Source: Bordetella parapertussis (GTDB lineage Bacteria; Pseudomonadota; Gammaproteobacteria; Burkholderiales; Burkholderiaceae_D). Taken from it: a stretch of 64,000 bases of DNA. Made by a program: the position numbers and the translations under genes. A model generated the notes under the pieces. That model did not search any database. It was not told the origin of the DNA and was given only the letters and a program-made list of their open reading frames with translations. Location of the stretch: the NCBI GenBank assembly GCA_945866125.1, contig CAMBFZ010000016.1, forward strand, positions 35,358-99,357. Reading direction: 5' to 3'. Below, piece by piece: positions 35,101-43,559 of the stretch. The stretch's first letter is position 1. The number at the start of each line of letters is the position of its first letter.

Positions 35101-35756
35101 CCGGATTCAACCACATCAGTGACGCATTTCATCGCCACCCACAAGCCGGTGTAGCGACTCATCGCCCAACCATGCAAGCCGTAATCCAGATATTCCTGCA
35201 CCGACGACGGGTACAGCACCGGGATGCCACAGGCCTTGAGGATGTGTTCGCTCTGGTGCGCGTTAGTTGATGACTTGGCCGCATGATCGTCGCCCGCCAG
35301 TACCAGTACTCCACCATGCGGTGCCGTGCCGGCTCCGTTGGCGTGCTTGAAGACGTCACCGGAGCGGTCAACGCCGGGCCCTTTGCCGTACCACATCGAA
35401 AATACGCCGTCATATTGCGCATTCGGGAAAAGATTCACCTGCTGCGTGCCCCAGATGCTGGTGGCCGCCAGGTCTTCATTCACACCCGGATGGAATTTCA
35501 CGTGATGTGCCTCGAGGTGCTTGCGCGCCTTGGCCGCGGTCTGGTCGACACTGCCCAAGGGCGAACCACGGTAGCCGGTGATAAATCCGGCCGTATTGAG
35601 TCCGGCAGCAAGATCGCGCTGGCGCTGCATCATCGCCACACGAATCAGAGCCTGGGTGCCGGTCAGGAAGACCCGCCCGCGCTGCAGTGTGTATTTGTCA
35701 TCAAGCGTGATCGAATCAGCTTGTAAGCCCAGACGATTTTCCAATGGTGCATTCAT
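32151..35756 (-). CDS. Indolepyruvate:ferredoxin oxidoreductase, fused IorA-IorB type
   Basis: Large (1201-residue) single-chain 2-oxoacid:ferredoxin oxidoreductase that oxidatively decarboxylates aryl pyruvates such as indolepyruvate to acyl-CoA. In order: an N-terminal pyrimidine-binding domain, a Cys pair in CSGCPHN (~460), the thiamine-diphosphate site with NIGDGTYYHSG (~522-532) and FNDAVAMTGGQ, a ferredoxin segment CEGCGDCSVKSNC (~662) with a later SSCNKDFSC, and a gamma-type domain starting LITGIGGTGVVTVGQ (~750). The start at MNAPLENRLG has GGGGA upstream; longer starts run into the LysR promoter region. It is divergent from a LysR regulator. Confidence 0.9.
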   Translation of the reverse strand: MNAPLENRLGLQADSITLDDKYTLQRGRVFLTGTQALIRVAMMQRQRDLAAGLNTAGFITGYRGSPLGSVDQTAAKARKHLEAHHVKFHPGVNEDLAATSIWGTQQVNLFPNAQYDGVFSMWYGKGPGVDRSGDVFKHANGAGTAPHGGVLVLAGDDHAAKSSTNAHQSEHILKACGIPVLYPSSVQEYLDYGLHGWAMSRYTGLWVAMKCVTDVVESGATVDIDPERVQIALPEDFELPAGGLNIRWPDGILEQEARLVNYKWYAALAYARANKLNRLIWDSPKPRFGILTAGKSYLDTRQALEDLGIDEAVARDIGLRLYKVGMTWPLEPQGVRGFAEGLEEILVVEEKRQVLEYQLKEELYNWRDDVRPRVVGKFDDTGEWSNTNRAGHGDWLLPGTYELNPAQVARAIASRIGKYFAGHPIEQRVKERLAQIEAREAVLKISVKPDAQKDRIPHFCSGCPHNTSTRVPAGSRALAGIGCHYMALWMDRETSTFTHMGAEGTTWIGHAPFTTEKHVFANIGDGTYYHSGLLAIRASAAAKVNMTYKILFNDAVAMTGGQTHDGPLDPATISRQIAAEGVRPIVVVTDEPEKYPADTDWAPGVTIRHRSELDAVQRELREATGVSAMIYDQTCASEKRRRRKRNAYPDPAKRAVINEAVCEGCGDCSVKSNCLSVEPLETEFGRKRQINQSSCNKDFSCVTGFCPSFVTVEGGQLKKPKKAALMDATGAKVSALARTGSLPQPNLPSTAEPYGVLITGIGGTGVVTVGQILAMAAHVEGKACSVLDMSGLAQKGGPVLSHVRLADSAEHIHSTRVGSGAADLVIACDVIVTGSKDALSRMGVGRTHAAINSTLAPTAAFVKNPDWKYPDAGAEALIRSACGYDAVSAIDAGKIATALMGDAIATNMFMLGYAWQHGWVPLSEAAVLKSIELNGVSVDFNQQSFAWGRLAAHDLAAVEKELKVLAPAQVIEFKRAPTLEDLITRRSDFLTAYQHAAYAQTYRAFVDQVRAAESKIVAASQPLRLTEAVARYLFKLMAYKDEYEVARLHSDPAFKAKIAGMFEGDIAIKYHLAPPLLSKRDREGHLIKREFGSWVGKVFPLLASLRFLRGSLLDPFGHTEERKGERALIVRYQQTIAGLLPSLSTENLAQVVAVASIPEDIRGYGHVKERHVLAATQKEAGILSALKVGATGGKTDGRHAA

Positions 35757-35869
35757 GGCGGTCCCCATTATTTTCAGGATTGTTTGTCGCAGTATAGGCA
35801 GGCCAAAAGGTATCGTAAAATCACAAATATGCAAGCGCCTTATCCGATTATCTAATACCTTACTTATCC

Positions 35870-36778
35870 ATGACAACCAATAACGTCACCCTGCGCCAGT
35901 TGCGCTATTTTGTCGCGGCCGCCCGCAGCGGCCAGTTCTCCATGGCGGCCACCAACGAGAGTGTGTCGCAGTCGGCCATCACGAATGCGGTGTTATCGCT
36001 GGAAAAAGAATTGGGGGTGCGGCTATTCGAGCGGCTCGCGCAGGGCGTCTCATTGACGGCAGATGGCCAGGATTTTTTCCATCATGCATGCCATATCCTG
36101 GACTCGGTGCGGGACGCAACCCATAAACCGCGCTTTCGAACCAGCCAGCTCAACGGCACGGTACGGCTGGCGGCGTCCTATACGGTGCTCGGCTATTTTT
36201 TGCCAGATTTATTGGCACGCTTCCGGGCCAGTTATCCGGATGTCGAGATTGATCTGCGCGATATGGACCGCGCCAATATCGAGGCGGCGGTGCTGGCAGG
36301 CGAGGTCGACCTGGGCGTGGCGATTCTGTCCAATATCAACAAGCTGGATCGTTTTGGGCATGCGGTGCTGGTACGTTCGCGCCGGCAGCTTTGGATGGCA
36401 CCCGGGCATCCCCTGGCCAAACTAGCCTCGCCTTCGCTCAAGGATATAGCGCAGCATCCATACATTATGGTGACCGCGGATGAAGCAGAAACGTCTACCC
36501 TTGCATATTGGAAATCGCGGCGTCACCAACCTAATGTGGTGTTCCGGACCATGTCGATTGAAGCAGTCCGCGGCTTGGTCGCGCACGGTTTTGGCGTAAC
36601 GGCCTTGTCGGACATGGTGTTTCGGCCCTGGTCACTGGAAGGCAAGCGGATTGAGGCCCGCCCGATTCTGGATGTGGTGCCGCCTATGGAGGTCGGCGCG
36701 ATATGGCATCCCGGGCAAGCCATGAGCACGCCGGTTGAAGCTTTGCAGCAGTTTTTGCTGCATGCGTACGGTAATTAA
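35870..36778 (+). CDS. LysR-family transcriptional regulator
   Basis: A 302-residue LysR-type regulator. The winged helix-turn-helix is at the N-terminus (LRQLRYFVAAARSGQFSMAA, SQSAITNAVLSLEKELGVRLFER), and the effector domain runs from about residue 92 (GTVRLAASYTVLGYFLPDLL). It is divergent from the oxidoreductase gene with a 113-base gap, the standard arrangement for local control. In that gap AAGGTAT (35807-35813) and ATACCTT (35855-35861) form a spaced inverted repeat that might be recognised, but no clear T-N11-A box stands out. The inducer is unknown; aromatic amino-acid breakdown products are candidates from the neighbour. Confidence 0.9.
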   Translation: MTTNNVTLRQLRYFVAAARSGQFSMAATNESVSQSAITNAVLSLEKELGVRLFERLAQGVSLTADGQDFFHHACHILDSVRDATHKPRFRTSQLNGTVRLAASYTVLGYFLPDLLARFRASYPDVEIDLRDMDRANIEAAVLAGEVDLGVAILSNINKLDRFGHAVLVRSRRQLWMAPGHPLAKLASPSLKDIAQHPYIMVTADEAETSTLAYWKSRRHQPNVVFRTMSIEAVRGLVAHGFGVTALSDMVFRPWSLEGKRIEARPILDVVPPMEVGAIWHPGQAMSTPVEALQQFLLHAYGN

Positions 36779-36894
36779 ACAGCGAGATGATGCTTGGCAG
36801 GCATCTGTAACAAGAGGTAAATCAAGTGGGGCCGCTTGTAGCGTCTGCGCGACGATAGGCCCATCAATTGATTCACCCCAACGAAAGGACCGGT

Positions 36895-37377
36895 ATGACG
36901 AAGCAAAAAATTGGACTTGCCCTGATGGCTGGATTGCTGGCAAGCGGCTTTGCACTGGCAAATCACCACGAAGAAGGCGGATCCATGCATGGCGAAGGGA
37001 TGCGCGACGGCCCGATGCCAACGATGTTTAATCAATTCGACAAAAACAAGGATGGTCAGGTTAGCCGCGAAGAAGCACGCGAAGGTATGGACAGCCTTTT
37101 CACCAAAATCGACAGCAATAAAGATGGCCTGATCAGCAAGGACGAAATGCAGGCGCATCACAAAGAGATGCACGAAAAAATGGGCAGCATAATGCGCGAA
37201 AAATGGAAGGCCGCCGACAAGGACGGTGACGGCGCATTAAGCCGCGCTGAAGTTGACGCAGGCAATCTGCCTAGGCTGGCGCGCGACTTCGATAAGCTCG
37301 ACACCAACAAAGACGGCAAACTGAGCGCCGACGAAATACGGGTCGGGATGCCTAGGCACTCTCGATCAAACCGTTAA
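36895..37377 (+). CDS. Exported EF-hand calcium-binding protein
   Basis: A 160-residue secreted or periplasmic protein: signal peptide about 1-21 (LALMAGLLASGFALA). Four EF-hand loops follow: DKNKDGQVSREE, DSNKDGLISKDE, DKDGDGALSRAE and DTNKDGKLSADE, each with the Asp/Asn-x-Asp-Gly pattern and terminal Glu needed for calcium. The mature start is His-rich (HHEEGGSMHGEG). The chosen ATG has a GAAAGGA Shine-Dalgarno; an earlier ATG in frame adds nine residues and lacks one. A role in calcium binding or sensing outside the cytoplasm is likely; a specific function is not known. Confidence 0.88.
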   Translation: MTKQKIGLALMAGLLASGFALANHHEEGGSMHGEGMRDGPMPTMFNQFDKNKDGQVSREEAREGMDSLFTKIDSNKDGLISKDEMQAHHKEMHEKMGSIMREKWKAADKDGDGALSRAEVDAGNLPRLARDFDKLDTNKDGKLSADEIRVGMPRHSRSNR

Positions 37378-37468
37378 CCAGGCAGCTCAGTAACCAAGTA
37401 GCAGCAGTACCTCTCTCTCCGTGGGTCTGCATGGCCCATTTCCCCCACGTCTTTTCCCCAGACGTGCA

Positions 37469-37502
37469 ACGGATCCGATTCCCCTTCGGATCCGTTTTTT
37501 TT
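37469..37502 (+). terminator. Rho-independent terminator after the EF-hand gene
   Basis: A perfect ten-base stem ACGGATCCGA/TCGGATCCGT with a seven-base loop, then a run of eight T. It is 91 bases after the EF-hand stop, immediately before the convergent cca end. Confidence 0.9.
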
Positions 37503-37504
37503 GC

Positions 37505-38767
37505 CTAGCGATCTGACACGCCCACGCGTTTTATCACCGCAGCGACGGCATCAATTCGGGCCTGGTGAATGGCTTGCGCAATCCGCTCAGCACGACGCTC
37601 TATACGCTGCGCGGTGACGGCCGCTGCAATTTCACCAGCCGGTACCAATCGGGCGGCGCTCAGTGCTGCGGCCAGATAGGGCGCTTGCGGATAGGGTTTG
37701 TCTTCGAACCCGGTGCGACCAAGAAAATCACAGTGCGCCGCTTTGACGCAATCAAGAAAACGCTCGGGTCGTCTGAAGGCATCACAACGCTCAAACAATT
37801 TAACGATGGTGTCGGCGCGCAGCTCATGCGCCCGCGACAGGTTGCCGTGTTCGCGCGCGGCCATGAGTGCCAGCTCGCGCACATCGTTAGGAATTTTCAG
37901 GCGCGCACACACGGCGTCGACGAGTTTGACGCTGCGCGCTTCGTGCGCGATGTGACGCGGCCACGCGTCTTCGGGCGTGCTTCCTTTTCCAAGATCGTGC
38001 ATGAGCGCGGCAAAACGAACCGGCAACGTATAGTGCAATCGTGCCGCTGCATCCACCACCATCATCACGTGCACAAAGGTGTCGATCTCGGGGTGGTGCA
38101 GCGCCGGCTGCGGCACTCCGTCCAACGCATTCAGCTCGGGCAGGATGCGCGCGAGCGCTCCGCAGTCGCGCAGCAGCATGAACATGCGTGAGGGTTGCGC
38201 TTCCATCAGACCACGCGCCAGCTCTTGCCAGACGCGCTCAGGAACCAGCGCGTCGACCTCGCCGGAAGCGACCATTTGACGCATCAGCGCAAGTGTCTCG
38301 GGGGCGACGGAAAATTGGGTAAAGCGCGCCGCAAAACGCGCCAGCCGCAAAATGCGCACCGGGTCCTCGGCAAAGGCGGGGGCGACATGCCGAAAGATTT
38401 TTTTTTCCAGATCGGCACATCCGCCGCAGGGGTCAATCAAACTCCCATCGGCATCTTGTGCAATCGCATTGATGGTCAAATCACGCCGCCGCAGGTCTTG
38501 CTCGAGCGTGACGTCCGGTGCCGCATGAAACGCAAAACCGGCATAGCCGGGCGCGGTCTTGCGTTCGGTCCGCGCCAACGCATATTCTTCGTGACTGACG
38601 GGATGCAGGAAGACAGGGAAATCTTTACCTACCGGCACAAAGCCTTGCGCTCGCATTTGCTCGGGCGTTGCGCCGACGACGACATGGTCACGATCCTTGA
38701 CCGGCAAACCAAGTAGCATGTCGCGCACAGCGCCACCAACAACATAGGTTTTGAACGGCAAGGACAT
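37505..38767 (-). CDS. cca: Multifunctional CCA-adding tRNA nucleotidyltransferase
   Basis: Adds or repairs the 3' CCA of tRNAs. The class II nucleotidyltransferase head is at the N-terminus: GGAVRD at residues 11-16 and KDRDHVVVGATPEQM, then RRRDLTINAIAQ with the base-specifying region EDPVRILRLARFAARF. The C-terminal half has an HD phosphohydrolase domain (FAALMHDLGKGSTPEDAWPRH), which identifies the multifunctional bacterial form. At 420 residues the length is normal. It starts directly after the NDUFA9-like gene stop with no gap, so they form an operon. Confidence 0.96.
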   Translation of the reverse strand: MSLPFKTYVVGGAVRDMLLGLPVKDRDHVVVGATPEQMRAQGFVPVGKDFPVFLHPVSHEEYALARTERKTAPGYAGFAFHAAPDVTLEQDLRRRDLTINAIAQDADGSLIDPCGGCADLEKKIFRHVAPAFAEDPVRILRLARFAARFTQFSVAPETLALMRQMVASGEVDALVPERVWQELARGLMEAQPSRMFMLLRDCGALARILPELNALDGVPQPALHHPEIDTFVHVMMVVDAAARLHYTLPVRFAALMHDLGKGSTPEDAWPRHIAHEARSVKLVDAVCARLKIPNDVRELALMAAREHGNLSRAHELRADTIVKLFERCDAFRRPERFLDCVKAAHCDFLGRTGFEDKPYPQAPYLAAALSAARLVPAGEIAAAVTAQRIERRAERIAQAIHQARIDAVAAVIKRVGVSDR

Positions 38768-39691
38768 CTAGCCCCGGCCGAGATAATGCGGCGCCACCGC
38801 CTCAAGAGGTGTCGCGCGCCAACCGGCAAGCGATGCACCGCGGCCAGTGGCGATGTTGTCGATTTGCATGGAGTCGACATTATCGCGACTCATTAACGGC
38901 CCCCCCGGCACATACTCGAGCAGCATTGCTTGCAGCCGTCCAAGTGCAGCAGGCAAACCAATCAAGGGTCGCGGATGTCCGCTGTATTGCCCTGCCAAAT
39001 TGACGAGTTCGCGCAAGGTGTAAACGCGCGGACCGGCAAGCTCAATGGTTTGTCCGATTGTTTGCCGATCATCCAGCGCCATCACAAAAGCACGCGCCAC
39101 ATCCTGTACATAGACCGGCTGAAATTTTGCATCGACACAGCCGAGTGCCAGTACCGGCATCACGCGCTGCAACTTGGCAAACAAATTGAGAAAGCTGTCT
39201 TCGACACCGAAGACCACTGAGGGACGAAAGAGGGTGGGCGCGAGTGACGGCGTCGTTAACAGTACTTGTTCGCCGGCTGCTTTAGAGCGTAGGTACATCG
39301 ACGGCGCATGCGCATCAGCCCCTAGTGCACTCATATGCAAAAAGCGCGTGACCTTGTTGGCGACACAAGCCTGCGCCAGCCGTCGGGGCAACTCGACATG
39401 TGCATATTCAAACTGTGGACCCCAGCTACTGCCCGCCGGACCAGACTTTGAATGCAGTACGCCGACGAGGTTGATAACAGCACCGGCCTGTTTTACAAGC
39501 TGATGCAGCACGCGCTCGTCAAACACATCGGCCTCGACGACCTGTACCGTCGGCAGTATCGTCAGATGCCCGGCACGCGTCAGACGACGGGTCGGCACGG
39601 TAATCTTGCGACCCGTTGCTGCGAGCTGTGCCACCAAGTGGCTGCCGATGAAGCCGCTGCCACCAATGACGAGAATCGATTCGTGTCGCAT
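38768..39691 (-). CDS. NAD(P)-dependent epimerase, NDUFA9-like
   Basis: A 307-residue extended SDR/NAD-binding protein starting with ILVIGGSGFIGSHLVAQLAATG. The region HMSALGADAHAPSMYLRSKAAGEQ and LFRPSVVFGVEDSFLNLF are characteristic of the NDUFA9/complex-I-associated family. The usual YxxxK is replaced by YLRSK, with Tyr and Lys retained. It lies between slt and cca, immediately upstream of cca. In bacteria the physiological substrate is generally unknown, and I do not assign one. Confidence 0.85.
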   Translation of the reverse strand: MRHESILVIGGSGFIGSHLVAQLAATGRKITVPTRRLTRAGHLTILPTVQVVEADVFDERVLHQLVKQAGAVINLVGVLHSKSGPAGSSWGPQFEYAHVELPRRLAQACVANKVTRFLHMSALGADAHAPSMYLRSKAAGEQVLLTTPSLAPTLFRPSVVFGVEDSFLNLFAKLQRVMPVLALGCVDAKFQPVYVQDVARAFVMALDDRQTIGQTIELAGPRVYTLRELVNLAGQYSGHPRPLIGLPAALGRLQAMLLEYVPGGPLMSRDNVDSMQIDNIATGRGASLAGWRATPLEAVAPHYLGRG

Positions 39692-39702
39692 GCGTATCTT
39701 TA

Positions 39703-41661
39703 TTAAGGTAAGTCACCCAGTTCAGACAGGCTGGCATCTTTGGGGGACACCTGACCGAGTCTGGCCTTGAGTGATTGGGGTTTGTTTTCAAATAGCGCCG
39801 CGTACCAAGTCGCGTTGGCCAAGACGCTTTTGACATAACCACGTGTTTCAGAAAACGGAATAGTCTCGGCAAAGATCGCGCCTTCGACCGTTTTTTCTAA
39901 TGATGAACGCCAGAGCCGCGGCCTGCTCGGGCCGGCGTTGTACGCAGCGGTGGCCAGTGTCTGTGAGCCACCGAGGCTGTTAAGGACGATGTTCAAGTAT
40001 TGCGTACCGAGCGTGATGTTGGTGCGCGTGTCGTTGAGACTACTGAGCGTAAAACCAGCCATGCCAATTTTTTTGGCGACGTAGCTTGCCGTACCCGGCA
40101 TGACTTGCATCAGACCCGATGCGCCGACATTGGAACGCGCGGCCTTGATGAAGCGTGACTCTTGACGAATCAACCCATAGACCCAGGCCTTATCAAGTCC
40201 GATGGGCTCAGTGGCGGCATACATGATGTCGTCGTGCGGTGCCGGATAGCGATGCGTAAAATCAAGTTCTACTCTGGCCCGGTCGGCAGTGGTGACCATG
40301 CGATCAAGCACGTCGCTCTGACGCGCAAATTCTGCTGCTGCGAGTAATTGACGCTCATTTAGCTTGCGCAATTGCCAGTTCCACTCGCGATTGCCTTCGA
40401 AGCGCAATTCGAGATCAAAGAATTTAAATGCGTTGCGAAAGCCGGGGTTGGCCGCAGCCTCGGCGATTTCTTCGGGCCGCGATACTTGCGGTCGCGCTGG
40501 AACAGTAATTTTTTGTCCCAACTCTTCAGTGGCCAGCAATCCATAAAACCCCGATAGCGAGGCAATCGATTGAAATGCCTTGTGGGCGTCTTCTGTCTGC
40601 CCAAGTGCGTGAGTCGCACGTGCGCGCCAATAAATCCAGGTGGGGTCTTTGCCGAGTTCAACCGGCATGGCGTCGATTGCTTTAGCTACCATGGCCCAGT
40701 CACCCGCGCGTAACGCAGCCCGCGCGCGCCACTGATAGCCATCTTGCGACAGGCTGGCATCCCAAGTCTTGCGCCAATAGCCAGCGGCTGCAACGGAGAG
40801 TTGCAATGACGCCGGCAGCGCAATCTGCGCCCATGCCTGTGCCCGCTCTTCACCAGAGAGTCGGTCGACGACTTTATTTAACGCCTTCGCCGCTTTTTCG
40901 GGATCATCGCGCGCAACACGTCCAAGCGCGATGACAAATAATTCGCGTGAGGTCCGGGGTGCAACAATGCCACGCTCGAGTACCGAACCGGGTTTGTCGA
41001 TAGCCAGCGACAGCTGCTTTTCGGTTGCATCCGTGAGATTGGCCAGACGACGCGCCAGACTGGTCTGACCGTATTCGACACTGCGTCGAATCTGGTCCCA
41101 CACGTCGATCGCCGTAAATTGTCTTTCTTGTTGGAGTTTGATAATAAGATCCGCGCAGGCATCACCATAATATTTTGGCTGGATCAGCAGCGCCCGTGCA
41201 GGTGCCGCGACGCTTTCGCCTTTAGCCAAACGCGAACTTAATGCATAGCATTTGACTTGGGTGTCATCATTAAGCACAAAGAGTGGGTATTGTTCATCAA
41301 AGACGCGCCACGAGCGGGCGCGACCCAGCATCAGCAACCAATCATTACGCAAGCGATCCGCAATGGCACTGCCGTCATAGCGATTAAGAAAACTGCGAAT
41401 TTCACCCTCAGGCGTAGAAATAAGACGCGGGTAGAGGCGATAGTAGTCAACATAAGAAGGCACAGGATAGTCGTTCAGACGCGCGGCCAAGCGGCCTGAT
41501 TCAGCGATTTCGCCGCGCAAAGCGGCTTCGCGCAGGGCGATAAAATCGGCATCGGCGCCGGAAACGATCAGGTGGTGCTTCGCTGCTAAAACAGGTGCCG
41601 GCAGTAGCGCGATGGCGGCGCTGACTAAAATAAGCAAGCCGGCGATCCGGGTGGTTTTCAT
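39703..41661 (-). CDS. slt: Soluble lytic murein transglycosylase
   Basis: Periplasmic enzyme that cleaves the glycan chain of peptidoglycan with formation of 1,6-anhydro-muramic acid. The signal peptide is about residues 1-26 (ending PVLAAKHH). A long alpha-superhelical U-domain follows, then the catalytic SLT domain near the C-terminus. It has the catalytic Glu in YGLIRQESRFIKAARSNVG, then ASGLMQVMPGTASYVAKK and LATAAYNAGPSRPRLW. Starting at MKTTRIAGLL gives 652 residues, near the E. coli Slt70 size. The frame is open further upstream but without a signal sequence. Confidence 0.94.
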   Translation of the reverse strand: MKTTRIAGLLILVSAAIALLPAPVLAAKHHLIVSGADADFIALREAALRGEIAESGRLAARLNDYPVPSYVDYYRLYPRLISTPEGEIRSFLNRYDGSAIADRLRNDWLLMLGRARSWRVFDEQYPLFVLNDDTQVKCYALSSRLAKGESVAAPARALLIQPKYYGDACADLIIKLQQERQFTAIDVWDQIRRSVEYGQTSLARRLANLTDATEKQLSLAIDKPGSVLERGIVAPRTSRELFVIALGRVARDDPEKAAKALNKVVDRLSGEERAQAWAQIALPASLQLSVAAAGYWRKTWDASLSQDGYQWRARAALRAGDWAMVAKAIDAMPVELGKDPTWIYWRARATHALGQTEDAHKAFQSIASLSGFYGLLATEELGQKITVPARPQVSRPEEIAEAAANPGFRNAFKFFDLELRFEGNREWNWQLRKLNERQLLAAAEFARQSDVLDRMVTTADRARVELDFTHRYPAPHDDIMYAATEPIGLDKAWVYGLIRQESRFIKAARSNVGASGLMQVMPGTASYVAKKIGMAGFTLSSLNDTRTNITLGTQYLNIVLNSLGGSQTLATAAYNAGPSRPRLWRSSLEKTVEGAIFAETIPFSETRGYVKSVLANATWYAALFENKPQSLKARLGQVSPKDASLSELGDLP

Positions 41662-41756
41662 GATCAAAATAAATCCAGATTTCTGCTTATTAATAGAGTG
41701 TTTAGAATAGCATGCGAGGACAGCACAACCCGACGCAGCACGCGCGAATTTTATCA

Positions 41757-42302
41757 ATGGAAAATCTGTCAAATAAAGCCGCGTTACGACGCAAGCTCAT
41801 TGCAGCACGCCGCGCGTTGCCCGCTGATGTGAAAGCGCAGGCAGATGCGCGGATTGTGTCGCGCTTATCAAAATGGCTTGCCGCAAATCAGGTACCGATA
41901 CTTGGCGCTTACCTGCAGATGCCCGGCGAGCCCGATCTGTCAGCGTTGTATGAGACGCTCGCATCCGAAGGGCAAAAGCTGGCCATGCCAGTGGCGGTCG
42001 AAAAAAACATGCCGCTGCGTTACGCGCTGTGGCAACCCGGCGATGCGCTGACCAAAGACGCCAGCGGCACATTGGCGCCTGCCGTGCGCACCGCCTTCAT
42101 CGACGCCGATGTCATTCTGGTACCTTGTGTGGGCTTTACCGAATCGTGCTTGCGGCTTGGCTATGGTGGCGGATATTTCGATCGCACGCTGGCACGATCG
42201 CCGCGTCCGCGAGCCATTGGCATTGCCTATGCATTTACGCGGGTCAGCTTTGAAGCCAGTGCCTATGATCTAGCGCTGGATTTAATTATTTCGGATGAGT
42301 AG
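41757..42302 (+). CDS. 5-formyltetrahydrofolate cyclo-ligase
   Basis: Converts 5-formyl-THF to 5,10-methenyl-THF with ATP. The N-terminal ALRRKLIAARRALPADV helix and the C-terminal motif VPCVGFTESCLRLGYGGGYFDRTLA are family hallmarks (the latter split here as VPCVGFTES and RLGYGGGYFDR). I start at MENLSNKAAL, 181 residues. A TAGAAT -10-like hexamer at 41703-41708 would place the transcript start beyond the earlier ATG at 41712, which supports the internal start. It converges with metF, their ends overlapping by 17 bases; both act in one-carbon metabolism. Confidence 0.9.
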   Translation: MENLSNKAALRRKLIAARRALPADVKAQADARIVSRLSKWLAANQVPILGAYLQMPGEPDLSALYETLASEGQKLAMPVAVEKNMPLRYALWQPGDALTKDASGTLAPAVRTAFIDADVILVPCVGFTESCLRLGYGGGYFDRTLARSPRPRAIGIAYAFTRVSFEASAYDLALDLIISDE

Positions 42303-43152
42303 CCGACAAGCCTAACTGCAGCCGCTGACAAATTGCCATCGTTGGCGCCGCCTGATTGAGCGTATAAAAATGCAATCCCGGGGCGCCACCCTTGAGTAGC
42401 TGCTCACAGAGCTGGGTGACTACATCAAGACCAAACGCGCGTATCGATTCGGCGTCATCACCAAAGCTAGCTAGCTTTAAACGAACCCAGCGCGGGATCT
42501 CGGCGCCACACATATCCGAGAATCGCATCAGTTGCGTGTAGTTCGTGATGGGCATGATGCCGGCAACGATGGGCACATTGAGCCCGAGCTTGCGAGCCTC
42601 GTCGACGAAACGAAAATAGGCGTCGGCGTTATAAAAATATTGGGTAATGGCCGAGTTCGCACCCGCCTGAATTTTGCGCGCAAAATGATGTAAGTCGTCC
42701 TGCGGCGACTTGGCCTGGGGATGCATTTCCGGATAAGCGGCGGCGTCGATATGAAACCAGTCACCGGTCTCGGCGCGGATGAATTCAATCAATTCATTGG
42801 CATGACTGAATTCACCAGATGCTAATCCGCTTGCCCCATACCCGCTGGGCAGGTCGCCCCGCAACGCGACGACCTGATGGATGCCGTGGGATTGGTATTC
42901 GGCGAGGATGGCGCGCAGATCATCACGGGAGCGTCCCACGCAGGACAGATGCGGCGCCGCGATCAGGCCTTCGCGCTGAATCTCGAGCACGGTGTCGCGG
43001 GTGCCGGATTGGGTGGAGCCGCCGGCACCAAAGGTGACAGAAAAATAAGCGGGATTGAATGCAGCCAGTTTGGCACGCACGCCACGCAATTTTTCTGCGC
43101 CTTCCGCTGTTTTAGGCGGGAAAAATTCGATGCTGAATAATTTTTCGTGCAT
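42286..43152 (-). CDS. metF: 5,10-Methylenetetrahydrofolate reductase MetF
   Basis: FAD enzyme making 5-methyl-THF, the methyl donor for methionine synthesis. At 288 residues it matches bacterial MetF. Seen motifs are SIEFFPPKTAEG at the start, TFGAGGSTQSGT, the RGDLPSGYG loop and ITQYFYNADAYFRF. It starts immediately after the membrane-protein gene downstream of ahcY, with no spacing, so ahcY, the small membrane protein and metF form one operon. The SAH riboswitch before ahcY should therefore control metF as well. Confidence 0.95.
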   Translation of the reverse strand: MHEKLFSIEFFPPKTAEGAEKLRGVRAKLAAFNPAYFSVTFGAGGSTQSGTRDTVLEIQREGLIAAPHLSCVGRSRDDLRAILAEYQSHGIHQVVALRGDLPSGYGASGLASGEFSHANELIEFIRAETGDWFHIDAAAYPEMHPQAKSPQDDLHHFARKIQAGANSAITQYFYNADAYFRFVDEARKLGLNVPIVAGIMPITNYTQLMRFSDMCGAEIPRWVRLKLASFGDDAESIRAFGLDVVTQLCEQLLKGGAPGLHFYTLNQAAPTMAICQRLQLGLSATHPK

Positions 43153-43497
43153 TTATTTTTTAATCAGAAGCGCAGATAAAAACCACGACATCACACTGTA
43201 GAGCAACGCCCCCAGCACCGCCGATGGAAAGTCGGCAACCTGAAAGCCACTCACCAGATCGGACGCTGCCCAAAACATCAGGCCATTGATGACAAGGATA
43301 AACAGACCCAGCGTGATCATCGTCACCGGCAAGGTGAGCAAAATCAAAATAGGACGAATAAGGGTATTGACCAGACCGAGCACCAGCACGGCTATCAAGG
43401 CCGTAGTGAAACGATCGATTTGTATCGATGACATCAGCAACGGCAGCGCAAAGAGCGCCACCGTATTGATCAGCCACAGAAGCAGAATGCGCACCAT
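43153..43497 (-). CDS. Four-span membrane protein, phage-holin-4 superfamily (PF04020-like)
   Basis: A 114-residue membrane protein with four helices (LLLWLINTVALFALPLLM, ALIAVLVLGLVNTLIRPILI, LPVTMITLGLFILVINGLMF, AVLGALLYSVMSWFLSAL). NTLIRPILILLTLPVTMITLG is the typical family core. The name is historical; a true holin function is not implied. I use the start MVRILLLW, matching the family N-terminus. An earlier ATG at 43560 overlaps the ahcY stop (TGATG) and could give translational coupling with 21 extra residues. It is the middle gene of the ahcY-metF operon. Confidence 0.83.
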   Translation of the reverse strand: MVRILLLWLINTVALFALPLLMSSIQIDRFTTALIAVLVLGLVNTLIRPILILLTLPVTMITLGLFILVINGLMFWAASDLVSGFQVADFPSAVLGALLYSVMSWFLSALLIKK

Positions 43498-43559
43498 TGG
43501 ATCGGAATGAACAATCGCTGACATGCGTAGCTGCGGCATGCCAGCGATGGCTAAGACCA

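Noticed and set aside
34383..35270. 295-residue plus-strand frame opposite the indolepyruvate oxidoreductase
   Set aside because: Shadow of a long GC-rich gene; no motif, no plausible operon context.
41662..41756. 6S RNA beside the 5-formyl-THF cyclo-ligase gene
   Set aside because: ssrS often neighbours this gene in proteobacteria, but the divergent gap to slt is only 95 bases, too short for 6S RNA, and no suitable fold was seen.
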